Made by a program: the position numbers and the translations under genes. This document shows positions 1 to 6,645 of a DNA stretch of 10,700 nucleotides, piece by piece (the first letter of the stretch is position 1; each line of letters begins with the position of its first letter). The DNA comes from JAGTVG01 sp965365275 (GTDB lineage Bacteria > Bacteroidota > Bacteroidia > Cytophagales > Cyclobacteriaceae), in assembly GCA_965365275.1 (NCBI GenBank), contig CBDUBA010000137.1, positions 1-10,700 of the forward strand. The letters run 5' to 3'. The notes under the pieces are model-generated. The model made no database searches. It saw only the letters and a list, made by a program, of their open reading frames with translations, and was not told where the DNA came from.

Positions 1-253
1 GAAAAAGAGTATTTAAACTGTTTGGAAGACTGTTAAGAGATGTTAAAAGTTACAGCAATTCAGTAATTAGATGTTTTTGAGTAAAAAAAAGTTTTAATAG
101 GCTGGATTTTACGTTTATAATGAGTCTTTACCTTTTAAATTTATCGGGGTTCGATTGCCTTATACGAACTAGAATGTATGCATCATAAAAGTTTCTTGCC
201 CAAGATCATGGATGTAGGGAGGATATTTGTTGAAATATAGTCTAAATGAAGTA
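1..253. other. Non-coding AT-rich region after the cyclase gene
   Basis: No credible gene is visible on either strand. There is a 5-bp perfect inverted repeat (GTTCG/CGAAC, 149-153 with 165-169, 11-base loop) and a run of eight A at 83-90, which reads as T on the minus strand. The two are about 60 bases apart and do not form a convincing intrinsic terminator. Transcription from the cyclase presumably ends here or beyond the left edge. Confidence 0.4.
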
Positions 254-1294
254 TTAATCCAGCACTTCGTATATCACCGTTTTATTTGCTTTATTTTTAA
301 GGCTTACCTCACCCACTTTTCTACAGGAGAATGATTCCTTAATCTTTTCGTAATTAGATTCAGAAATTATGATCTGTCCATCTTTCGCCACAGATTGTAA
401 TCTTTGAGCTGTGTTGACCTCATCCCCAATTACTGTGTAATCAAGTCTTTTCAGCGCTGCTGAACCTATATTTCCGGAGATCATCTGGCCGCTATTGATA
501 CCGATAGTAACACAAGGAGAGAAAGTAATGTCCTCAGAGACCTTGGGAAGATCATTAATAAGTTTTCTTGTGGCAAGACATGCATCGATAGCCCTGTCAA
601 GATGATAGTCCCCACGAAACACAGCCATAATCGCATCTCCGATGAATTTATCTATGAGGCCATCATGCGCAAGTATTTCTTTGACCATTACATCAAAATA
701 ACTGTTAAGCAACTTCACCACATTATCCGGTGCTTCCTTCTCGCTGATCGCACTGAAGCCACAGATGTCAATAAATGCAACTGTTGCTTCTACCGTTTCG
801 TTAAGCATTAAGGATGATTCAAACTCCCGGCTGTTCATGAAATTAAGTACCGTTTCATCCACATACATCTTAAGGATGTTATTCTCGTTTATTGCTTTTA
901 TCGTTTCCTGCATCTGGTTAACATGCTGGATGGTTTTTTCCATTGTTAGCTCCAGGTCTTCAAAGTTTACAGGTTTGGTAATAAAATCGAATGCACCTCT
1001 ATTCATGGCTGTCCGGATGTTCTCCATATCACCATAGGCGGAAACAATTATGGATTTCAGCAGGGTGTGTTTCTCTTTTAATTCGGATAATAGGGTTAAA
1101 CCATCCATTTCCGGCATATTGATATCACATAATACCAAGCCAACATCTTTATGTTCTTGCAGTTGTTCCAGGGCATGAATGCCGTTGATGGCAAAAACAA
1201 ATTCATAGGCCTGCTCACGGATCTTCTTGCGAAATTTTTGTTTGATCAGAACTTCCAGGTCTGCTTCGTCGTCAACAACGAGTATCTTAACCAT
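254..1294 (-). CDS. Response regulator-adenylate cyclase fusion (class III, IIIb-like)
   Basis: This is a 346-residue protein. Residues 1-120 are a receiver with Asp7-9 pocket residues, phosphoacceptor Asp57 (LCDINMPEMDG), Ser85 and Lys107. A helical linker at about 112-160 joins it to a class III nucleotide cyclase domain (about 168-346). The metal-binding aspartates are Asp176 (VAFIDICGFS) and Asp220 (DKFIGDAIMAVF). Lys216 and Thr287 (RLDYTVIGD) fit the base-selecting pair expected for ATP in class IIIb enzymes, and Asn294 and Arg298 (VNTAQRL) fit the transition-state pair. I therefore predict phosphorylation-controlled conversion of ATP to cAMP in the cytoplasm. Use of ATP rather than GTP is inferred from motif knowledge. 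The gene overlaps the preceding receiver by eight bases and is the last gene of the block, so it looks like the output of the kinases above it. Confidence 0.94.
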   Translation of the reverse strand: MVKILVVDDEADLEVLIKQKFRKKIREQAYEFVFAINGIHALEQLQEHKDVGLVLCDINMPEMDGLTLLSELKEKHTLLKSIIVSAYGDMENIRTAMNRGAFDFITKPVNFEDLELTMEKTIQHVNQMQETIKAINENNILKMYVDETVLNFMNSREFESSLMLNETVEATVAFIDICGFSAISEKEAPDNVVKLLNSYFDVMVKEILAHDGLIDKFIGDAIMAVFRGDYHLDRAIDACLATRKLINDLPKVSEDITFSPCVTIGINSGQMISGNIGSAALKRLDYTVIGDEVNTAQRLQSVAKDGQIIISESNYEKIKESFSCRKVGEVSLKNKANKTVIYEVLD

Positions 1295-1667
1295 TGATTC
1301 GAGTTTTAATTGTTTCTTTTAAAGCACTGAAGTCGACTGGCTTGGTAATAAAATCATCGGCTCCCAATGCCATGGCTTTATTGTAATTATCTGCATCACC
1401 ATATGCTGTTATCATCATTACGACTGGAGGCGGTTGATGATGCTTTTCCTTTATGTTTTTCAGCAAATCAAGACCGCTCATCCCCGGCATATTGATATCC
1501 GAAAGGATCAAAATAGCCTGATGCAGGTAATGTTTAAGACATTCAAGCGCCTCTTCTCCGGAATATGCAAAAACAAATTCCATTTCTCCATTTCTTATCT
1601 CCCTTCTGAAACGTTGCTGGAAAAGAGGTTGTATATCCTTCTCATCGTCTACTACTAATATTTTCAT
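1287..1667 (-). CDS. Stand-alone CheY-like response regulator receiver
   Basis: This 126-residue single-domain receiver has the acidic pocket Asp7/Asp8 (VVDDE) and the phosphoacceptor Asp57 in LSDINMPGMSG. The switch Thr87 is in MITAYGD and the conserved Lys109 in FITKPVDF, so it should be phosphorylatable. There is no output domain. It likely accepts phosphate from one or more of the three upstream kinases and acts as a diffusible partner, phosphate sink or competitor of the next receiver. It is clearly a sister of the receiver in the following cyclase gene: both share EFVFA, DINMP, the IKEKH/LKEKH pair, AYGD and FITKPV at equal positions. Its last bases overlap the cyclase start by eight (atggttaa), which suggests translational coupling. 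A 96-base gap separates it from the TPR kinase, leaving room for its own promoter. Confidence 0.95.
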   Translation of the reverse strand: MKILVVDDEKDIQPLFQQRFRREIRNGEMEFVFAYSGEEALECLKHYLHQAILILSDINMPGMSGLDLLKNIKEKHHQPPPVVMMITAYGDADNYNKAMALGADDFITKPVDFSALKETIKTRING

Positions 1668-1763
1668 GTATTAATTATTAATTTTAAAATGCTTTATGTA
1701 AACTGCCAATATAGCAAATCCCATATATTTGACAGCTTATTTATTTCCTGTATTAAGATTAAT
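1668..1763 (-). other. Intergenic gap upstream of the receiver-cyclase pair
   Basis: This 96-base, strongly AT-rich spacer is the longest in the block. Read on the minus strand it contains TATATTGG (1706-1713), one mismatch from the Bacteroidota -7 element TAnnTTTG. I find no TTTG-type -33 element at the right distance, so a promoter here is possible but not supported. No Shine-Dalgarno-like purine run precedes the receiver ATG, only A/T-rich sequence, which is normal for Bacteroidota. Confidence 0.3.
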
Positions 1764-3788
1764 TTAAAGCGGTAATTTAATTACAAATTCTGTTCCGGAT
1801 TCAATGCTACCCTTCATGTTTTCATCAGACCTTGCATTACTTTCCACGTGTATTTCTCCTTCGTGCCCTTTGGTTATAATTTCATAACTAATACTTAAAC
1901 CCAGGCCTGTGCCTTCACCGGATGGTTTGGTGGTAAAGAAAGGCTGAAAGATCTTTTCTTTCATTCCGGCTGGAATGCCATTGCCATTATCTTTGATACG
2001 GATCTCAATTGCCTCAGTCTTTCCTTTGCCGTTTTTAATAGATTTTGAGAAAACGGTTACCTTAGGTGAATATCCTTTCTCTTCCTTTTTAGATCTTTTT
2101 GAAACTTCATAGAATGCATTATTAATCAAGTTCAGTAGTACCCGGCCAATGTCCTGTGGAACAACCTTAATTTTAGGTAAATTTTCATCAATCTCCAAGT
2201 GAAAATCAGCATTAAATGATTTATCCTTTGCCCTGAATCCATGATAGGCCAGGCGCAGGTATTCATCTGCCAACAAACCTATATCCGTCATTTCTTTCTG
2301 GCCTGTACCGGAACGTGAGTGCTGCAGCATTCCTTTAACAATCTCATCAGCCCTTTTACCGTGATGATTTATTTTCAGTTCATTTTCTTTAATATCAATT
2401 AATAATTCTTTCATTAATTGTTCATCTCTTTCACTTTTCCCTTTCAAGCTTTCACTTTCAAGTTCTTCCAGTAATTCCTGATTTACTTCAGAAAAATTAT
2501 TTACAAAATTCAATGGATTCTGAATTTCATGGGCAATTCCTGCTGTTAGTTCACCCAGTGAAGCCATTTTTTCAGCTTGAATAAGTTGGTTCTGGGTAGC
2601 TTTTAGTTGGTCATAAGCATTCTCAATTCTTTGCTTCGACTTTTGTTTTATACGGTTATTGCGAAGCAGTAAAATGGCTACCACCAATAAGGTAAAAATA
2701 CTACCTAACAGGGTGTTCAATCGTATTCGATTCTGGTTTTCGATTCTCGCTGCTTCAAGTTCCTGCTGCTTATCCTCATTCTGAGCAATCATATCACGTA
2801 TGATCTGAATATTACCTGATCCGTATATTTCATTCCTGGTGTGTGATGCAAGTTTAAAAAAATGAAGTGCTTTTGCGGCATCTATGGATTCATATTGTTC
2901 TGCCAGGATTTCACTGGCATTCAAAATTCCACGACTATAGGAAACTTTTGCTGCTTCAGTTAATCCTTTTTCAGCATAATAAATGATCGAATCTTTCTGG
3001 TTAAATCTTTCATAATAGCTGGAAATATCGTTATACGTATTTGAAGAATGATAAGCTTGCTCATTCTGTAAAGTCATTTTCAAAGTAGTCATCAGATCTT
3101 TTAATGCAAGTTCCGGCTCGTTTCGCTTTAAATATACCCTGGCTCTTAGATTATACCAATCGGGCGAGACGTGATAAACCATTGGGAAAAAAGAATGGTT
3201 TAATGTGCTGAACTTTTGATACGATTTGGTCAGCGAAATCATGGCTGAATCCAGGAGGTTAAGTTTCTCATAGACCATTGCCATGTTCATATATCCAAAG
3301 GCAACACCAACTATATCAGAATCACCCATTTTCACCATTTCTTTGAAATAGTACATTGCCTTTTCGTAGTTTCCAATCTGGTAATATATCTTTCCCATAT
3401 TGTCGATAGTTGGCCCAATCCCAGCTACACGAATCGGGACTTCCTTTGCCAGTTCAATTGCCTGAAATCCAAGTTCTAAAGCTTTTGGCAGATCCCCTTT
3501 ATTCATTAAAGTGTTGCCGATAAATCCCATTGCACCTAATTGAACTTGTATTATATCTTCTCTTTCGGCCAGTTCCAATGCTTTTTCACCATAATAAATT
3601 GCTGAATCCGGATCATTATACATTAAGTTCTCAGCAAGTTGAAGCATAATCCAGGCTTTTACGGTGTCCACCGAGCTTGTTTCAAGCTTAAGTATTAAGC
3701 TGTCATTAAGCCGTTTTAAATCATTATCACTCTGAGCTTTTAATGAAATGTTTACGACAATAAACAGGATGAGTATTACATATTTCAT
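1764..3788 (-). CDS. Membrane histidine kinase with periplasmic TPR sensor
   Basis: This 674-residue protein has a cleavable-looking signal peptide (MKYVILILFIVVNISLKAQ, residues 1-19). A helical, TPR-rich region spans about residues 25-335, with recognisable repeats such as DSAIYYGEKALELAE (61-75), NYEKAMYYFKEMV (140-152) and LLDSAMISLTKSY (178-190). A coiled stretch and one membrane helix follow near 358-376 (TLLGSIFTLLVVAILLL). The TPR part should therefore be periplasmic and the kinase cytoplasmic. The kinase has His420 in AGIAHEIQNP, NLINNAFYEV (553-562), DNGNGIP (600-606), FFTTKP (617-622) and GEGTGLGLSISYEII (624-638), all intact. Compared with its paralogues it has one extra residue before the last strand (TKGHEGE against KAHGGE) and an insert of about ten residues (655-665) near the C-terminus. 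SP-TPR-TM-kinase proteins are common in Bacteroidota; their ligands are mostly unknown. The start ATG lies nine bases after the previous stop. Confidence 0.95.
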   Translation of the reverse strand: MKYVILILFIVVNISLKAQSDNDLKRLNDSLILKLETSSVDTVKAWIMLQLAENLMYNDPDSAIYYGEKALELAEREDIIQVQLGAMGFIGNTLMNKGDLPKALELGFQAIELAKEVPIRVAGIGPTIDNMGKIYYQIGNYEKAMYYFKEMVKMGDSDIVGVAFGYMNMAMVYEKLNLLDSAMISLTKSYQKFSTLNHSFFPMVYHVSPDWYNLRARVYLKRNEPELALKDLMTTLKMTLQNEQAYHSSNTYNDISSYYERFNQKDSIIYYAEKGLTEAAKVSYSRGILNASEILAEQYESIDAAKALHFFKLASHTRNEIYGSGNIQIIRDMIAQNEDKQQELEAARIENQNRIRLNTLLGSIFTLLVVAILLLRNNRIKQKSKQRIENAYDQLKATQNQLIQAEKMASLGELTAGIAHEIQNPLNFVNNFSEVNQELLEELESESLKGKSERDEQLMKELLIDIKENELKINHHGKRADEIVKGMLQHSRSGTGQKEMTDIGLLADEYLRLAYHGFRAKDKSFNADFHLEIDENLPKIKVVPQDIGRVLLNLINNAFYEVSKRSKKEEKGYSPKVTVFSKSIKNGKGKTEAIEIRIKDNGNGIPAGMKEKIFQPFFTTKPSGEGTGLGLSISYEIITKGHEGEIHVESNARSDENMKGSIESGTEFVIKLPL

Positions 3789-3797
3789 ATAGATCTT

Positions 3798-4832
3798 TTA
3801 ATACGGTAATAATAATGTGAATTCTGTTCCTTCTCCTTCCTTGCTTATGACCTTTATTTCACCTCCATGAGCTTTAATAATATCATAGCTTAAAGACAAA
3901 CCAAGACCAGTTCCCTGCCCTGTAGGTTTTGTAGTGAAGAAGGGTTGAAAGATTTTATCTGTTAAATTACCGGGGATGCCATTACCATTATCCTTAACTT
4001 CTATTTCAATTTTATTATCCTTGTTTTTAATGATAACAGAAACAATAGGTTTATACCCTTCCACGCCATCTTTCGCTTTTTTATCAACTGCATAAAAGGC
4101 ATTATTGATCAAATTCAGTAAAACCCTGCCGATATCCTGAGGAACAACTTTAAGTTTAGGTATATTTTCGTCTACCACCAAATTAAAATCTGCGTTAAAG
4201 GACTTATCCTTGGCCCTCAAACCATGATATGCCAGCCGAAGGTATTCTTCTGCAAGGACATTGATATCCGTTGATTCTTTTTCTCCCTGACTTGTACGAG
4301 AGTGTAGCAGCATGCCTTTTACAATTCCTTCAGCACGTTTTCCATGGTGATTGATCTTCTCCTCATTTTCCTTCAGGTCCTTTATTATCAATTCAATTTC
4401 TTCCTGATCATTAGTTGTGACTGCATCCTTAAGTTCATCTATTAACTCCCTGTTAACTTCAGCGAAGTTGTTTACAAAATTTAAAGGATTCTGGATCTCA
4501 TGGGCAATACCAGCTGTGAGTTCTCCTAAGGAAGCCATCTTCTCAGATTGGATGAGTTGAGCTTGCGCAGATTTAAGTTCTTCCAATGATTCTTTTAATG
4601 CTGCATTTGCCTGTTCGACATCTGCCCGTTTTCTTTCAAGTTCATCTATGGTTTCTTCTAAAAGGACTGAAGTTGTACGTTTAACCTTTTCAGTGCGTTC
4701 CAGTTTAAATTCAACTATTGTAAGTTCCTTATCAACAGCTTTTACTGAATTAAGCAGGGTGTCTTTTTCCGACTTACTTAATACCTCAGATTGTTCAATG
4801 GCTGATTTAATATTCTCAAGGTCCCTGTTCAT
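3798..4832 (-). CDS. Soluble sensor-less histidine kinase, likely partner of FIST
   Basis: This is a 344-residue cytosolic histidine kinase. Residues 1-95 are a charged, helical coiled-coil region (ELERKRADVEQANAAL is typical) with no recognised sensor domain. The dimerisation and phosphoacceptor helix holds His111 in AGIAHEIQNP, followed by the family-typical INHHGKRAEGIVKGML (about 160-174). The catalytic ATP-binding part shows NLINNAFYAV (240-249), DNGNGIP (281-287), FFTTKP (298-303) and GQGTGLGLSLSYDII (305-319). All boxes are present, so it should be active. Because it has no input of its own and follows FIST by three bases, translational coupling and a direct FIST-kinase complex are the natural reading. 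Its core is a close paralogue of the giant kinase and the TPR kinase. The TPR kinase begins nine bases downstream. Confidence 0.95.
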   Translation of the reverse strand: MNRDLENIKSAIEQSEVLSKSEKDTLLNSVKAVDKELTIVEFKLERTEKVKRTTSVLLEETIDELERKRADVEQANAALKESLEELKSAQAQLIQSEKMASLGELTAGIAHEIQNPLNFVNNFAEVNRELIDELKDAVTTNDQEEIELIIKDLKENEEKINHHGKRAEGIVKGMLLHSRTSQGEKESTDINVLAEEYLRLAYHGLRAKDKSFNADFNLVVDENIPKLKVVPQDIGRVLLNLINNAFYAVDKKAKDGVEGYKPIVSVIIKNKDNKIEIEVKDNGNGIPGNLTDKIFQPFFTTKPTGQGTGLGLSLSYDIIKAHGGEIKVISKEGEGTEFTLLLPY

Positions 4833-4835
4833 AAT

Positions 4836-5978
4836 CTATTTTTCTTTCATAGCTACCCAACAACAAGTCAGGTTGTGGTATTCATGATTCCCATTGGTCG
4901 CTCTACCGAATTCGCCATAACTGAAAAAACCGGCCATGGGTACGTCATAAGTGTTTTTAACCCCTTCGATCTCGTCACTGATCAAGGGTCCCAATGCAGA
5001 TAAACGTCCCACACAGGAAAACATAATGATTGCATCTGCATCCGGTAGTTCATTAGCTCGAACCTTTTTACAATCATCGACCACATCATTTATGATCTCA
5101 AAATCCGGTGGTACTGAAAGCTGTACTTTAGCCCCTTGTTCTACTGAACCATTTGACATTACAGAACCATTTTCATAATTAAACATTAAGACAGGTCTGA
5201 TGACGGGATCTCCAAACGATCTGTGTAGGATCATCGGGTAAGTACTCGTGTATTCAGGAGGGATGACTGTTACTTTGTCTTTCTTTTCGAGTGTAACCCC
5301 CATATATCTGGAAATCAAATCCAGCGCAGGCTGATCATCGATGGTGTAAATCCACCAACCCTCTGCTTTTGTAATGGTTTTCAGAGTGCCAACTCCTTTT
5401 ACTCCCGACGTCGCTCGTCCTTTAAAATCAATCCTGTCCCCATCAAAAGCAAGCATTATAATTCCTTTGTTACTTGACTTGCCATTACTGAACACGAAGG
5501 TTTCTCTCATTTTAAGGTCATCAGCTGCCATAGCTCCATAAATTGTAGTATCCATTCCTGCAGCATCCTCAATACCCCGTATAATAAATTCACCGTCTAT
5601 CCGAAGCCCGCTTCCTCCGACAATAAATGCCGGATTATTAAATCGTTTTAGAGCCCTTTGAGCAAGATTTTTTGCCTTTTCACGTGTATTTTCTTCAGCG
5701 GATTCTTCAAAATACAATTCGAACAAGGACGGATCTAATTCCAAAAGCAGAATTGCAGTTGATTCATGCCCAAAATCACCGTCTATGAATTCCCCAGCTG
5801 TTGTAACTCCAAAAACTATGATGCCCAATTTATCAAGTATTTTACTTATTGATCCATTGTCCTGTATCACCGAAGAGAAAACTACAGCTAGAATTGGATT
5901 GAACTTTTCTGATATACTTTCCTCTATACCTTTTTGAATTTCTTGCAAGGATCTCCCTTTAATTGATTTTGCTTTCAT
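4836..5978 (-). CDS. FIST domain sensory protein (FIST_N plus FIST_C)
   Basis: This 380-residue soluble protein has no signal peptide or membrane helix. Its length is typical of the two-part FIST family, intracellular sensory proteins thought to bind small ligands such as amino acids. The FIST_N-type part covers about residues 25-215 (AVVFSSV, GVTTAGEF at 57-64, IVGGSG at 119-124, IYGAMAADD at 146-154, GIIMLAFDGD at 172-181). The FIST_C-type part covers about 218-375 (PMILHRSFGDP at 248-258, then IIMFSCVGR at 317-325, VPMAGFFSYGEFG at 346-358). It has no output domain of its own. The next gene, a soluble kinase with no sensor domain, starts three bases after the FIST stop, so this protein most likely supplies that kinase's input. 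This separates into two genes what other bacteria often fuse. Its first 11 and last 69 residues recur in the upstream mini-FIST. Confidence 0.9.
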   Translation of the reverse strand: MKAKSIKGRSLQEIQKGIEESISEKFNPILAVVFSSVIQDNGSISKILDKLGIIVFGVTTAGEFIDGDFGHESTAILLLELDPSLFELYFEESAEENTREKAKNLAQRALKRFNNPAFIVGGSGLRIDGEFIIRGIEDAAGMDTTIYGAMAADDLKMRETFVFSNGKSSNKGIIMLAFDGDRIDFKGRATSGVKGVGTLKTITKAEGWWIYTIDDQPALDLISRYMGVTLEKKDKVTVIPPEYTSTYPMILHRSFGDPVIRPVLMFNYENGSVMSNGSVEQGAKVQLSVPPDFEIINDVVDDCKKVRANELPDADAIIMFSCVGRLSALGPLISDEIEGVKNTYDVPMAGFFSYGEFGRATNGNHEYHNLTCCWVAMKEK

Positions 5979-6004
5979 TGTTGATCTAATTGTGATATAC
6001 TGAA

Positions 6005-6340
6005 TTATAGTGCCAGCATTTTACCAATAACCTCCTCAGGACTCATTACTGAACCGGAAACATTTACCTGGTCAAAATAATTATACCACCCAGCGCCTTC
6101 TACTATTGCTTCAAATTCCACCAATAATTCAGGATCTGGAAATTTTGTCACCGCAAAAAAGTCGTACTCCGCAGCCATAGGTGTATCGTCTTCATTGATG
6201 CCCCAGGCTTCTATTATCACGCCTTTTTTCATAAGATCTTCCATTACAGGTCCTATTTGAGCGACATAGGCCTGACGTTCTGCTAATGGTAGTTGTTTCC
6301 AAGCATCCTTTGCTTTCCATAATTCGATAAAGATTTTCAT
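6005..6340 (-). CDS. Small DUF6616-like protein, probable dimeric alpha/beta-barrel fold
   Basis: This 111-residue cytosolic protein has no signal peptide or membrane segment. It opens with a beta strand (MKIFIELWKAKDAW), then a helical ERQAYVAQIGPVMEDL segment and a strand around EAWGIN (residues 44-49). YDFFAVTKFPD follows at residues 59-69, and a conserved-looking GAGWYNYFDQVNV stretch at residues 82-94. From memory this matches proteins annotated as DUF6616, which resemble the YCII/EthD-type dimeric barrels, but I cannot run a search to confirm it. No catalytic role can be assigned. The ATG at 6340 is the natural start of the strand. The gene is sandwiched between the mini-FIST (39-base gap) and full FIST (26-base gap) genes, so it is probably co-transcribed and may bind a small ligand or modulate a sensor. 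That role is a guess from context. Confidence 0.7.
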   Translation of the reverse strand: MKIFIELWKAKDAWKQLPLAERQAYVAQIGPVMEDLMKKGVIIEAWGINEDDTPMAAEYDFFAVTKFPDPELLVEFEAIVEGAGWYNYFDQVNVSGSVMSPEEVIGKMLAL

Positions 6341-6379
6341 AATTCGATTTCTTAATTATTAAATGTATTGATGAAGTTT

Positions 6380-6634
6380 TTATTTTTCCTTAAGTGCTAC
6401 CCAACTGCAAGTGCCTCCGTGGTCTTCGGGTGTTTTTCCACCTATGACTTTACCAAATTCTCCCAAGCTGAAAAAACCTGCCATTGGTTTGTTCCAGGTC
6501 GCCGCTAAACCATTATTTTCAATTTCTATTACCGGGCCGAATATTGAATACCTTCCAATGCAAGAGAAAACCAATAGTGCATCCGTTTCACTCATTACCT
6601 TTATTGATTTCCCTTGGAAAGATTTTGCGTTCAT
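6380..6634 (-). CDS. Mini-FIST protein: internally deleted FIST paralogue (possible pseudogene)
   Basis: This 84-residue frame starts 11 bases after the giant kinase stop. Residues 1-11 (MNAKSFQGKSI) match the start of the full FIST protein downstream (MKAKSIKGRSL). Residues from about 15 to 84 match its last 69 residues: LLVFSCIGR against IIMFSCVGR, PMAGFFSLGEFG against PMAGFFSYGEFG, and WVALKEK against WVAMKEK at the stop. About 297 residues are missing in between, covering all of FIST_N and most of FIST_C, yet the frame is open and both termini survive. It could be an in-frame deletion remnant, or a retained small protein carrying the C-terminal FIST segment with the FSC/AGFF/GE motifs. 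I cannot tell from sequence alone whether it folds or is made. It sits 39 bases before the DUF6616-like gene. Confidence 0.75.
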   Translation of the reverse strand: MNAKSFQGKSIKVMSETDALLVFSCIGRYSIFGPVIEIENNGLAATWNKPMAGFFSLGEFGKVIGGKTPEDHGGTCSWVALKEK

Positions 6635-6645
6635 AATTTTCTATG

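Noticed and set aside
149..169. Inverted repeat GTTCG/CGAAC as a terminator, and GGTTCGATT as a tRNA T-arm remnant
   Set aside because: The stem is only five pairs with an 11-base loop and no T-run follows on the minus strand. The flanks do not pair as a T-arm, and no acceptor stem or anticodon arm is present.
230..334. Plus-strand mini-ORF from TTG after a GGGAGG purine run
   Set aside because: It has only 34 codons, starts at TTG, mostly lies antisense to the cyclase gene, and Bacteroidota rarely use Shine-Dalgarno sequences. The match is probably chance.
1706..1713. TATATTGG as a Bacteroidota -7 promoter element on the minus strand
   Set aside because: It has one mismatch to TAnnTTTG, and no TTTG-type -33 element lies about 19-21 bases upstream. 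In AT-rich sequence this is weak evidence.
6321..6348. Direct repeat AATTCGAT at 6321 and 6341 flanking the DUF6616-like start
   Set aside because: Only eight bases in AT-rich sequence, one copy inside the gene. There is no sign of an insertion site or operator.
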